A DNA stretch of 64,000 nucleotides. Source: Alopecurus myosuroides (taxonomy: Eukaryota; Streptophyta; Magnoliopsida; Poales; Poaceae). Every line of letters begins with the position of its first letter. The first letter of the stretch is position 1. The stretch lies in assembly GCA_028641055.1 (NCBI GenBank), contig CM054062.1:17975639-18039638 (forward strand), in the 5' to 3' direction. The notes under the pieces are model-generated. The model worked only from the letters and a program-made list of their open reading frames with translations, searched no databases and was not told where the DNA came from. The translations under genes were made by a program, and so were the position numbers. This document shows positions 1 to 10,113 of this stretch, piece after piece.

Positions 1-1301
1 TTAAGTTTAATCTACAGTTGAGTTTCTGATGTGCCCACAGTTTGATGTACGTCTTCTCATCTTCAGTCTATGCTCTTATTTTTGTTCTACTTTTCATGCT
101 TTCAACTACTTTCTTGCTTATCATGACAGAAATTATCAATTCACTACTTTCTTGCTTATCCAAAAAAATGGTCTAACTAAAAAAGTAAAGGCAATGCTTT
201 CAACTTCAGTAATCTGCTTGAGAGCAATGTTCCAATACCCATGTCTTCCAATTTTGTATCAGATCACACAAATTGTTGCTGAAGTTTGCTTTTACGGTAT
301 CTATGTATGTGCTCTGCTCCAGTATTTTCTAACGAAGTGTGCGGAATCAGATTGTTTAACATGCCACCCATAGTAATGTATAGGCACATCAATGTACAAT
401 GGATAGAGTGTGGCCAGTTCGAGATAATTTCTCCTCTCTCCACGTATTAGTTATCTGTGTAGTTAATCTTAATTATCTTTCATGCCAGATATTCCTCCAT
501 GGCGCCTGGCAAGAGTAGTTGGTGAAGTGTTGCTGCCTCCATTTTTTGTTCATCTTTTCTGAAGACCACTCTATACGGGTTTGAGAACAGCTCAAGTATT
601 ATAATATGAAAATTAAATCAACGATGGCGATTGATTTTATCCTAATTACAGTCATCCGTGTTCACCCATTACAGGTCATCTGTTACTTAGTGCCTACCAA
701 TTTAAAATTGGATAGTACTTTGTGTTCTCTCACGGTTAATTCGGAGTATCTATGCCTATGATATCTCTGTAAGATTTATGGAGTTGTTTACCCGACAACC
801 TAGGCGAGCAGGTGTATCTGATATTCTGATGTGATCATGTGAATATATGGTATTCTTCCCTGGAACGTGTCTATTTGTAAAACTAAATAGAATAATAAAA
901 TATTTCTGCAACATATATTTCTTAATCTGGTATGATGTTAATGGATATCTACATGGAACACTCAATTCCAATATGGAAATAACCGGAAGATGGACTTGAT
1001 AGTTTAAAAGATTATTTATTTGGATGATATCTCACTTTATTTAGATACTCCCGCAGCAACCCGCGGGGTACTGGATCCGCTTTTTTTTTTGGTCTGATTC
1101 ACTTCATCCTAGCAAGAAAATTAGAGGCATTGGCACCCTGCGATAAGCCAGGCAAAGACAAATGCAAAAACATAGCATTTCAGAAAAACGAGAACTCCAT
1201 GTATCACATGTTAAAAGCAAAAAATAACAAGACACGGCGCAGCAAAGCGCGCACTGTCCTTCTAGTATACTACTATGTCATAGTGAGAATACGGTGTAAT
1301 A
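1..1301. other. AT-rich flank downstream of the P450 gene; no gene seen
   Basis: I see no supportable coding region here. The short open frames have no recognisable domain and their composition looks like ordinary AT-rich grass intergenic DNA. The segment just left of 1302 would hold the 3' UTR of the minus-strand P450 gene. A possible Helitron terminus near 1050 is listed separately. Confidence 0.6.
1042..1076 (+). mobile_element. possible degraded Helitron 3' terminus
   Basis: A short GC-rich hairpin (CCCGC at 1050-1054 pairing with GCGGG at 1063-1067) sits in AT-rich DNA and is followed by GTACTGG. Grass Helitrons end in a small hairpin followed closely by CTAG or CTRR. Here the terminal tetranucleotide would be CTGG, one base off, so the call is tentative. 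No 5' TC end was located. Confidence 0.25.
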
Positions 1302-1928
1302 TTACAACGGGAAAGAGAGACGAGGCCTGGGCACGGCATAGAGCCGTTTTGCGCGTGACATACTCACACCGAACATGTCGCCCATGTCGAGATCCGATGG
1401 GTTAAGCCCATCGGGTAGTTCCCAGTCAAACCCGTGTGCGAGCTGCGCGACTGCAAACTCGACCGCATATGGACCGAGGCCCTGCGCCGGGCACGCACGT
1501 CGGCCGTAACCGAACGGAAGGAACTCACAGCTCTTGAGGTCCAACTCGGCGGCATCTCCCTCGCCGGGCATGAACCTCGACGGCCGGAACATGTCGGCTT
1601 GTTTCCAGGCCTCAGGGTCACGGTTGATCGCCCATGCGTTGATGAAGACACGGGAGCCCCTAGGCACTGAGTAGCCGCCGAGGACACAATCTTTGATAGT
1701 CCCGTGGAGGTGCAATGGGATAGGTGGGTGCATGCGGAGCGTCTCCCTCACAACGCACTTGAGAAAGGGGAGCTTGTCAAGGTCCGATTCGTCCAAAGTC
1801 CGGTCAAGCCCCACAACGTCGGCGAGCTCCTTCTGTAGCCGTAGAAGGACGTGAGGGCTATGAATCATCTCCGCCATCGCCCACTCAATTGTGAATCCCA
1901 CCGTGTCTGGTCCTCCAAACAACATGTC
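1302..1928 (-). CDS. CYP84A: CYP84A-like exon 2 (I-helix to C-terminus, heme-binding)
   Basis: The exon opens after a GCAG acceptor with GAC ATG TTG, encoding DMLFGGPDTV, the oxygen-binding I-helix segment. It then has VVRETLRMHPP (ExxR), GSRVFINAWAINRDP, DMFRPSRF and the heme loop FGYGRRACPAQGLG. The cysteine ligand is present. The residue two positions after it is Ala where the consensus FxxGxRxCxG has Gly. It ends in a TAA at 1302-1304 after a family-typical tail. The exon has no internal stop. Confidence 0.88.
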   Translation of the reverse strand, partial: DMLFGGPDTVGFTIEWAMAEMIHSPHVLLRLQKELADVVGLDRTLDESDLDKLPFLKCVVRETLRMHPPIPLHLHGTIKDCVLGGYSVPRGSRVFINAWAINRDPEAWKQADMFRPSRFMPGEGDAAELDLKSCEFLPFGYGRRACPAQGLGPYAVEFAVAQLAHGFDWELPDGLNPSDLDMGDMFGVSMSRAKRLYAVPRPRLSFPL

Positions 1929-2281
1929 CTGCGTTCACCAACCATGCATGCAGATAAGTATAACGTCGATGCCATATATAGACATGAAAAAAGAGGAGTG
2001 TCTACTTGTGAGTCGATTAGGAAAATTGTTACTTCTGAAATTGCTAATTTTCATAGAATTGTTTTTCATGTTTAATATACGTTAGTCCAACATGGTTTGT
2101 TGTCTCAACTTTTCTTGTTTTGCCTTATATATACTCACTCCGTTTTTAAAGGTATTTCTATCCATTAAAATAAATCTTTGTCCAAGAATTGCTCAATGGA
2201 TACAATTTTATATGACATGAAAATTTGTGTCACAGGATCCTTTTTTAAATACGTTGTTATGATAGTGGTTCTGTATCACAT

Positions 2282-2846
2282 AAGACTAGTCAGGCCTATC
2301 CCAATGGGGTTTCTTAGCTCGGTTTCGTATGCAATTTGTTTATGTGTCACACTATTTAATGAAGTGAGATGGTGGGGTTGTATCTTAGTTAAGATACAAC
2401 CTTTGCACATCATCATAGGCAAAAATAGCTAATTGTCCAATCATATACATGCATGAGCCTCATTTTATAAAATTTAGATACAACCTCTAAGAGACAATAC
2501 ATTGGACAAGTAGGTTCTTAAATTTTTAATACTCCTATGATACCGTGTCAAGAAACAATGCATTGGCATAGGCCTCACAATGGGAGTAACATAGGTGACA
2601 TCATAAGTGCCACATAGGCAAAAAAAGGATGATGTGACACTCATTTAATGAGGAGAGATATGATAGTGGTATCATAGGTAGATACCGTAACAGAACATAT
2701 TCTAAGACAAGATGAGTCTATAGCCTAATAAATATACTAGTATATGATACCAGAAATATGTTACTATGCATAGTGGAGGTGGTAATAAAGACTAGTATCA
2801 TATACATGATACTAGTATATGATACTCTCCATTGTGACTAGTCTTA
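2282..2846. mobile_element. MITE B, nested in the Stowaway and itself interrupted
   Basis: The two ends are inverted copies of TAAGACTAGTCACAATGG; the left copy is split by the insertion of MITE A after TAAGACTAGTCA. The interior includes an AT-rich stretch with repeated GATACTAGTATATGATAC-type sequence near 2740-2825. It has no coding capacity. The superfamily is not resolved. Confidence 0.55.
2293..2574. mobile_element. MITE A (PIF/Harbinger-like) with TCA target duplication
   Basis: The termini are inverted: GGCCTATCCCAATG at the left, and GGCCTATGCCAATG when the right end is read in reverse complement. Both sides are flanked by TCA (2290-2292 and 2575-2577), a 3-bp duplication consistent with PIF/Harbinger-type MITEs. 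It is inserted into MITE B, which reads continuously when this segment is removed. Confidence 0.6.
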
Positions 2847-3138
2847 GGGCCTTCCGTAATTGGGGTATCTTAGCGCGGGATCATAGGAAATTTGCTTACG
2901 TGGCACCCTATTTAATGATGAAAGAAATTCTAATTGTATCTTATATAAGATACAACTCTTACATGAGATCATAGAAAAAATATATTGATAGGGCAATCAC
3001 AAGCAAGTATTAAGCCAAAATCTTTAAATGCTACTTGACTTAGATACAACATATAAGATACGATGCATTAGGACGGTCATTTCTTACCTTTTTCTATCTA
3101 AGATATCGCGCTAAGATATAATGCATTACGGAAGGCCT
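2847..3138. mobile_element. MITE C with GGCCTTCCGTAAT terminal inverted repeats
   Basis: The left end reads GGGCCTTCCGTAAT followed by TATCTTAGCGCG. The right end in reverse complement reads GGCCTTCCGTAATG followed by TATCTTAGCGCG. The inverted repeat extends about 30 bp with a few mismatches. The ~290-bp size and AT-rich, non-coding interior fit a MITE directly abutting MITE B. Confidence 0.6.
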
Positions 3139-3465
3139 AATACACATATTAATAGAGTAAGTATTGGTCAAACGCTTGATTAAGGAAGTAAATTAGTAAA
3201 ACATGTCTTAATCATTGGAACAGAGGGAGTAATCAAGAATTAACCAGGAAGATGAACTTAAGGATATTATATTTCTGTTAGGACCCATAAATTCTTGTTT
3301 CTAAGTCAGTGATCTTGACCGTTGATTATTTTTTCAATGTGTTGCAAAGAGAAACTAGCACTCAAACTCCCTAAGGGCCCGCTTGGTTGGTCGTTTATGG
3401 CCGTAAAGGGCCCTAAAGGCAATAATGACCCCACTTTCTCTCCTCTCTTCTCCAACAAATAAGAT

Positions 3466-4330
3466 TTGAGAGTCGACTTCCGTTGCCACCGCCCGGCTCG
3501 ATCCCGGACCAGCTCCAGCTGCGCGGCCGGACGGAGTTGCGATGGGGGAATAGCGCGATGCACCCCTGTAGATAGTAGGTGTAGGTGCTGTTGTTTTCTA
3601 GGTATTTCCTTTGTGGAGTTTGGCGACATGCCGTCGGGGGTTCGGCGATGGATGTACTCGAGCTGCATCGTGATGCTTCCGTGGTGGTCGCTCCTTACTA
3701 GAGCACTCCGGTGGTTGGAGTCAGAGGAAGGAGCGGTGGCGGCGGTGACCCCCCCCCCCCCCCTAATAAGCTCGTTTATCGTAGGACAACGGACTGCGGT
3801 GGCTGCTCAACCTCGTCCTCTGCTCCTCGCCGTGGAGACGAGAAACAAGACGACTTTGTGCTGCTCGCCGATTGGGCGGTGGCTCTGCAGCAGGGGAGAT
3901 TCGAAGCTGCTCCCAGGAGGAAAATCATGGCGACTCCGTGTTGGACGCCATCTCTTGTGGTCGATGGGCGACCCCTCCATCCCCTTTCGTCGTTTGAAGC
4001 TTGCTCTTGCCGGCAATGCGAGGCGGATACTACCTCCAGGCCGTTGTGCCATGAAGGAGGCACTCAAGTCTTCGCGCAGTTGGCTCCCGGTACTCCACCC
4101 CAAGTGGTCTCGTCCCCGACGGTGGAGTTCTTGGTTGCGCCGAGCGTTGCAGATGCGATGGCGATGGAGCTGGACCCGATGACGTTTCTAGGTTTAAGTC
4201 TAGGGTACTTGGTGAAATTTTCTAGGACCCTGCTAGAATTTTTCCTTTCTTTTGGTCCTCCTTGTAATTTGCCTAGCATCAATGAAAGCTTCTAGGTCCC
4301 TCTGGGACCATCCCTTGTTCAAAAAAAAAG
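3466..4330 (+). mobile_element. probable 5'-truncated non-LTR retrotransposon (LINE/SINE type) with poly(A) tail
   Basis: A GC-rich block within the AT-rich intron ends at an A-tract (4320-4329) after a 3'-UTR-like segment containing AATGAAAG and TTGTTCAAAA. That is how pooid non-LTR elements commonly end. Several frames are open but none shows reverse-transcriptase or endonuclease motifs. A convincing target duplication was not found, so the left limit is approximate. Confidence 0.4.
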
Positions 4331-4775
4331 TGACCTATTTTCCGGTTCCGAGAATTTTTCCGACGGTGGACAGTAAAAGGCACTTTGTTCGCCGTTTCGG
4401 AATCCTTGATTCCTACTAGTTTTCTAACCCATTCGGCCGGAAATTCTTGTGAACGGCCAGAAACGAACCGAAATTAGCATGCAGGTGAAATAAAACAAAT
4501 CTTCCAGAAATATGAATTTTTTTTTTTGGAGGAAGGTCAGAAATATAAAAAAGGCGATGATAGTCTAGGGCCGGGAGGTTCCAATGCATTTTCGGCTGTC
4601 ACAAATTTTGTGCAATTAATTGGTTTGAGTCGGGCAAAACGCAATCGTTGCACACTGTTTGACGTCGTGCAATTTAAATCGACAAACGTATAGTATTACA
4701 TAGTCCATTAGAACAAGTTAAGGTGCTTTGGTTCGTGTGGGCAAGTTTGGCTCGTAGTGTTATACTAGTACGTAC

Positions 4776-5688
4776 CATCATCATGGCCTTAATGTTGTCG
4801 CGGGTGAAGCTGAGGTCGTCCTCGCTGGCCTTCCCTGCATCGGCGAGGAAGGAGAGTAGGCCGTCTACCATATCGGCGTCGGCGTCGTCGGGGTTCTTGC
4901 CCTTCCTCACGTGCTCGTCAATGATCTTGTCCAAGAACTCGCAGAGAGCACCGCGAGCCGTGCGGAGGCGGCGGTCGAAGCCCCGACGGTTCACCCAGCT
5001 GAGCCACGGGAAGAAGTCACCCACGTGGAACACTTGCAAGAGCTTGGAGAACTCCCGAAAGATGGCGACGAACTCGTCCACTCCTTCTCCCCCTTCGCCG
5101 CGGACGCTGAAGGCGGCGCGGAAGACGACGCTGACGGTATGGTTGAAGACGAGCTCGCCGAGGTTGACGGCCTCGCCGCTTCGCCTGGCGACGGCGCGTG
5201 ACATGGCCCCCGTCGCGAACGGCGAGCCACGTCTCGGCGCGGCGTCGGCTGAAGAGCTTGGTGGCGCAGAGCTTGCGCATCTTGCGCCAGTAGGGCCCGT
5301 TGTGCGCGAACGCCATGTCGGAGCACCCGTAGCTGAGGTACAGAATGGCGATGGACGCTGGACGGTTCGCGAAGTCGCTGTCCTGCGTCTGGAGCACCTC
5401 GCGCGCGTACTCCGGGGTCGATACCGCGAAGATGTGGAGCTGGCCGAAGCGGAGGTGCAGTAGCCCGCCGTACCGCTTCGCCATCGCGGCCAGGCCACGG
5501 GGAGTCAGCTGGTCTTCTGCCATCATCATGTTGCCGATGATCGGCAGCTTCCGCGGGCCTGGAGGGAGCGGCAAAGGGTTGCCGTGACGCCGCCTTAGCA
5601 GGACGACGAAGGCCAGGGAGGCGAAGAAGAACAGCCAGATGACTTGGTCCTGGAGGCACTCCATGGCGAGCTTCGCATAGTCGACCAT
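4776..5688 (-). CDS. CYP84A: CYP84A-like exon 1 (membrane anchor to start of I-helix region)
   Basis: Translation starts at the ATG at 5686-5688. The first roughly 30 residues include a hydrophobic stretch (VIWLFFFASLAFVVLL) followed by RRRHG and the hinge PLPPGPRKLPIIGN. The first frame stays P450-like to about residue 160 (ETWLAVRD). The family sequence then resumes in the neighbouring frame with RAVARRSGEAVNLGE and runs to DNIKAMMM at the exon end. The switch lies at about 5205-5215. A TATA-like box lies about 65 nt upstream of the start codon. Confidence 0.8.
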
Positions 5689-5752
5689 TATTGATAGTCA
5701 CTGGTCAGGGACTCAGGTGGTGCCACGATGCCGGAGTCACACGGCACAACTG

Positions 5753-5760
5753 CTTTTATA
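5753..5760 (-). promoter_or_regulatory. TATA box of the CYP84A-like gene
   Basis: On the minus strand the sequence reads TATAAAAG about 65 nt upstream of the ATG at 5688. That is a normal TATA-to-ATG spacing for a plant gene with a short leader. Confidence 0.55.
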
Positions 5761-7074
5761 TCTGAGAAGGTACTATGTGAACGTTCTAGCCACACGCGCA
5801 TTTGCCGAATTCTGCGAGATCAAATTGATGGTTGTTTATGTCCTGCGCGAAGAGTTCAACTGTCATACCTTATGTAGTCAAACCATTTGCAGTTAAGTAT
5901 AACCAGCAGGGCTTGTCACCTCGCTTCTCGCTGTCGCCACCCAGAATCAGCGGCGTCCTTTGCGCCCACCCGAACATGCATGAACCTGCACCGGCCGTCC
6001 TAGATCCGGCTCCTAGTTGACCCATGGCAATGCCGCCCCCTAGAGAGCTATTCCTCTGTATTCTATTCAGCCGTCCTCCAATTCGTTTCATCCTCCGGAC
6101 CAGCGCGTCTTGACCCGTCTTTCAATCTGCAGTAAGCTGTGCAACTAATCCATTCCATTTGGAGGATACCAGTGATGTTCCACTTTTTTACTCCTACATG
6201 ATCTCGGTAGCCGATTGCAATTGCTTGTACAAGTGAACCATTTCGTCATCTTTTTCTTTTTCTTTTGAGATCACACAATTTCGTCCCAGAGCTCTATTCT
6301 CTGCTAGATAATCGGCCCAGAAAAGTTTGGAACCCAGGTATAAGGGCTACGTAGTACTCAGGCCTGCTAGTAGAGCAGCGCATGAAAGAAATATAAAGAA
6401 AAGTTGAAATGGAGTAGGCCTAGTGCTGCCAGACAGAGGCCACGGGCGAAATGGCGGATCAATGGTGCCTGGTAATTCCTATTTGACCATCCTTGCATCC
6501 CGGGCTGGCCCTGTTAGACAACGGTGGCCGAGGAACAAAGTGACCGGGGAGGAAGAAGAAGACCACGCGCCAACCTCGCCGGAAATAGGACGACGTGGCT
6601 GGCCTCGACGTCGCCGGCGAGGTGAGGCCTATACCTCACCAGAGACGGGGACAACGTGGTTAGCTGCGTCATCGCCGACTAAGGTGCGGGGAGCTCGTCG
6701 ATGACGAAATACTAGGGTTTGCGGTGCAGGGAGCTCGCCAACGACAAGATCTTATGGTTTTGGGGGATGCGGGTGGTTCGCCGGAGTACGGATTTATATG
6801 GAGGCCGGGCGCGGCAGTAGATGGACGGTAGGATGCAAATCGATGAGGACGGGTGGCGAGGCACCGCGGGAGCAACACTAGCCGCGATTAGAGCGGCCTG
6901 TCTGGTCTTCAAGGCGGGCGGTAGAGGAGGTGAAGTGGAGGTGGGCTCGGGTGAGGAAACGAGGGAAGACATTGCTGGTCCCAAATCACCTTGGCCTCCT
7001 TTGGGCGTTAGACACGTCTTTTTTTAAATGGAGGTTGATACCCCGTTTCAACGTCGATCGATGCACACAACGTT
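5761..7074. other. upstream flank of the P450 gene; GC-rich block of unknown origin
   Basis: This is 5' flanking DNA of the minus-strand P450. From about 6420 to 7010 it becomes GC-rich and somewhat repetitive (several variants of GAGCTCGTCGATGACGA-like sequence and ACGTGG words) and may be a captured gene fragment or the edge of a DNA transposon. No domain was recognised in any frame. Confidence 0.4.
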
Positions 7075-7624
7075 TATTTATTTATTATCCCACAGAGCCT
7101 TTCAAAGCAATACATTAGAAAGTCTGAAGCCACCATCATGGCAACATCTGTCGCTACACCTACCAACTTGATGAAGGGGGTATACCTGATCAGAACCTTA
7201 TAGTGGTCGATCTGGAACACTAACCGGTCCAGAAGACTCAAAGCGGGCATCGTTGCGCACGCTACAGAAGTCGCCGCCGCCATCTTCCGTGAACCCATCT
7301 TCATAACCAGTCAACTCATTGACCTTGGACCAGGCTTGCCATCGGTACAATCATGGCACTAGACTATGCGAGTCCACAATGCCATGACCCTCGTCGAGTC
7401 CCCGCTGCACCATGCTGCCATGACCCGCCATCTTCGTCAACAAAGATGAAACTCTGTTCCACTAGCAGAGCCCTCTAGGAAATCCAAGTTCCAAAAACGA
7501 TGCCCCCAAGGGGTGGAACGACACCAAAAGTGCTGCCAATCTGATAAAACCAGATTTACTGTTTCCCCGGAACTCAGTGCAGGAGGCGGGTGATTCGCGG
7601 CGGCGACTCCTTCAAGAAGGTAAC
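7075..7624 (-). mobile_element. possible minus-strand non-LTR retroelement 3' fragment
   Basis: Read on the minus strand, the segment ends in a run of AATAAATAAATAAA after GGCTCTGTGGGATAAT, like the 3' tail of a non-LTR retroelement or a reverse-transcribed transcript. The body has no identifiable domain. It is cut at 7625 by the start of the Sabrina-like LTR. Confidence 0.35.
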
Positions 7625-9258
7625 TGATACGTTGCAAACGTATCTATAATATTTGATGCTTCATGCTTGTTTTCTACCCAATACCTTTTGTTTTTCACAT
7701 GTTTTCTATTGTTTTCCTTCGTTTTGCGGATGTTTTCATTGACTAACCTATTAACAAGATGCCCCAGGCCAGTTGTTGTTTTCTGCAGTTTTTCTATTTC
7801 AGAGAAGTTCTTAAAGAAATATTCTCGGAAAGGGCTGAAATTCCACGGAGATCATTTTTCCCCCGGAACGAAGACGGAGTCCAAAGAAGAGCCAGAGGGG
7901 GGGGTCAGGGGTGCCAAGCATGGCCCCACTGTAGGCCACGCCTGGTGGGCCCCTAGGCGCCCTGGGCACCGCCTCTCGTCGACTATTCGCTTATAAATTT
8001 CGTTTAACCCTAAAAACGTCGGGGACAAAGTTATTTTCCACGAAACATACAGAGAGGCACCATCACCTCAAAAGTCCAATCTAGGGCTTCTCCAACCCTG
8101 TTCTGGCACCCTGCCGGGGAGGGAAATCATCATCGGAGACCTCTACATAGCCATGATCGCCTCCGGACAGATGCTTGAGTAGTTCATCTCGGGACTATGG
8201 GTCCATAGCAGTAGCTAGATGGTTGTTCTCTCTCGTGTGCCTCCAAGTTTAGAGTCTCGTGAGATGCCTCACATCATCAAGACCACCGTTATGTAATTAT
8301 GCATGATGTGTTTGCTGGGATCCGATGAAACATAAGATTATGATTAGTTTGTTCATGTCAATCTAAGATGCTTCACTTATATTCGTAGAGAGTTTTAATC
8401 TTGTCTTGCAATGCTCATCCGTGTTTATGATTAACTTGGCCATGTAGTTGTTTTCACCTCCAAGAGAGGGTTTATATGCTAGATAGTGGGTTCATGCCTC
8501 CCTTACATTTGTGCTCGAGTGACAGAAATGTGACGGATGAGGGATGTGTTGTTGCTACTAGGGAGAAAACGGTGGTGCTCTTGACTACGGACGAGGACAA
8601 CTGCTTACATTACGTATTGTTCTTAATGCATTATCTGTTGCACACAAAGCAATCACTTTGTTGCTACAACTTAATACCAGAGAGATTTGTTGGATAGCTT
8701 TCTTGAGGTGGAATTTTAGATATGGATGCATGCTGGATAGCAATCCATATGCCTGGACGTAATTCCTATAATGTTAGAACCCGTAAACTATATCTCGTCA
8801 TAATAGTATTGTTATACGTTCATGATTTTTCAATTGCCCAGTTGTAATTTGTTCACCCAACATATTTATTTTCTTTGGAGAGACACCACTAGTGAACCTA
8901 TGGCCCCAGTCCTATTTTCCTTATAATTGCAACCTTCTTTCAAGCACTTTTACAATTGTTTCCATGTTGTTCCGTTTTTACTTCTATTACTTTTCAAGAC
9001 TCTATACGTTTAATTCTCTATTTTTTAGCAAGACCGGAAGATTGACAACCTTCTCGGAAAGTTGGGGACGAGAGAGTTTGTGGGTTGTGTGCAGGTTCCA
9101 CGCTTGTTGACGTGCTAGACAACAAGAAATCTTCCCCAAGACTACTAAGTCCTACTGGTTCGATAACCCTGGTTCCTTAATTGGGGGAAATTTCCGCTGG
9201 ACTACATCATACTTTCCGCTTGGGGTCTCCCAACGAGCGTGCGATCATGTGAGCATCA
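7625..9258 (+). repeat. 5' LTR of a Sabrina-like non-autonomous Gypsy element
   Basis: The sequence starts TGATACGTTGCAAACGTATC and ends GAGCATCA, and is followed 11 nt later by a primer-binding-site-like TGGCACCGTTGCTGGGG. The 1,634-bp length and the start are typical of Sabrina-type Triticeae LTRs (family name from memory). The left flank GTAAC is the expected target duplication, but its partner is not visible because no 3' LTR of this element is in the window. Confidence 0.65.
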
Positions 9259-9269
9259 AGTACATTTTC

Positions 9270-9287
9270 TGGCACCGTTGCTGGGGA
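9270..9287 (+). promoter_or_regulatory. primer-binding site of the Sabrina-like element
   Basis: TGGCACCGTTGCTGGGG lies 11 nt past the LTR end. The same spacing and a near-identical site recur at 53127 behind the second LTR of this type, which supports the assignment. Confidence 0.55.
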
Positions 9288-9480
9288 CTTCTAGTTTGCT
9301 GCAAGGGGAGTCTCACAATTCCACTCTCTTTTTCATTTCTTTTGTTCTTTCTTAGTTTTCTTTTGTTTAGTCAAGTTTTCCTTTATCATAACACCAAAAA
9401 AATAGTTCTCTAGTTTCTAGTCTTTTATTTTTCTTGTTATTTAGTTCTCGTCTTCATGTTTTTTTTACTATTTTGCTAAG

Positions 9481-9816
9481 ATGTCTGCCCCTAAGTTTGC
9501 TATGAAAGATCTTGAAGTAGGAAGTGGGTTCATTATTGGAAGAAACAATATTGAAGAATTCTTTAACCATGTTAAGGTGCTTCGTGATTTCAATGATATA
9601 CATGTAGTTAAACTTGCCCATAACTATGAAACCGCAATAGCTTCTTTGGTTGCCATGATAGAAGCTAGGTTTGTCAATCTCAATCCTATAATACAACAAA
9701 TTATTTTTAAACTTGATAGTTTGGAGAAAGGAAAAGAAAGGGATTTTTCATCAAATGCTTTACTTCTGGAATTCAATGACATTGCTATAGAAGCTAGAAA
9801 AGTTTTTACTCGTTAA
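9481..9816 (+). CDS. Sabrina-like element ORF, N-terminal gag-like fragment (111 aa)
   Basis: The frame begins ATGTCTGCCCCTAAG and encodes a 111-residue protein starting MSAPKFAMKDLEVGSG, ending at a TAA. It lies about 220 nt after the LTR where the gag of a non-autonomous Gypsy element is expected. The protein has no catalytic motif. The same reading theme continues downstream in a second broken piece (9946-10113), so this is probably a decayed gag of an element that relies on other elements for transposition. Confidence 0.5.
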   Translation: MSAPKFAMKDLEVGSGFIIGRNNIEEFFNHVKVLRDFNDIHVVKLAHNYETAIASLVAMIEARFVNLNPIIQQIIFKLDSLEKGKERDFSSNALLLEFNDIAIEARKVFTR

Positions 9817-9945
9817 AAGATGCTTGGCTACGGTCTTGCCATCAATCATACTTTGAAAACTTTAGATATTCATAGAATGAAATATCAGTGAAAAACTCAA
9901 TGTGAAAAATAAATTAATATCCCTATACCATTCAAACTTTTAGCA

Positions 9946-10113
9946 ATGTCTGAGGCATTAGAGGAAAATTTTGGTTGGGTTCTTCCGGAGAATCTCTTTG
10001 ATGAAAATAGTAAACCAAAAAGAAAAGAGAGAGGAGATTTTGAACTTTATGTGTGGAAAATACAATGCCTCTATGATGAGTTTGAGCTCCTCAAATTGAA
10101 TGATAATACTTGA
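9946..10113 (+). pseudogene. second gag-like fragment of the Sabrina-like element (55 aa)
   Basis: A short frame starting MSEALEENFGWVLPEN and ending before a TGA at 10111. The amino-acid composition (charged, KRKERGDFELYVWK) looks protein-like. An in-frame TAA lies just upstream, so it is probably a broken continuation of the preceding ORF. It was identified from position and composition only. Confidence 0.4.

Larger units (their letters stand above)
2134..3229. mobile_element. Stowaway-type MITE, interrupted by other MITEs
   Basis: The left end reads TA then CTCACTCCGTTTTTAAAGG and the right end reads GGAACAGAGGGAG then TA, matching the Stowaway terminal repeat (CTCCCTCCGT type) with the TA target duplication of Tc1/mariner-related MITEs. 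The ~1.1-kb span is far above normal Stowaway size because at least three further elements are nested within it. The whole nest sits in the intron of the P450 gene. Confidence 0.65.
1302..5688 (-). pseudogene. CYP84A: CYP84A-type cytochrome P450 (ferulate/coniferaldehyde 5-hydroxylase family), two exons, frameshifted in exon 1
   Basis: The CYP84A family hydroxylates coniferaldehyde/coniferyl alcohol at C5 at the ER membrane, feeding syringyl lignin synthesis. Exon 1 is 4776-5688 and exon 2 is 1302-1928, separated by a 2,847-bp phase-0 intron with GTACGT donor and GCAG acceptor. The joined protein would be about 512 residues, normal for the family. It shows an N-terminal anchor, the proline-rich hinge PLPPGPRKLP, an I-helix FGGPDT, the ExxR motif (ETLR), a PSRF segment and a heme loop FGYGRRACPA. 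Exon 1 is 913 nt, not a multiple of three: the frame changes within a run of five C at 5207-5211, most simply a 1-nt insertion. As written the gene is broken; a sequencing or assembly error is the alternative. The family assignment is from recognised motifs, without a database search. Confidence 0.85.

Noticed and set aside
29..373. 114-aa plus-strand ORF at the left edge
   Set aside because: AT-rich, no domain, no supporting promoter or splice signals.
3711..4295. 194-aa and overlapping frames in the intron GC-rich block
   Set aside because: Several frames are open at once, none shows a known domain, and the block ends in a poly(A) tract typical of a retroposed fragment.
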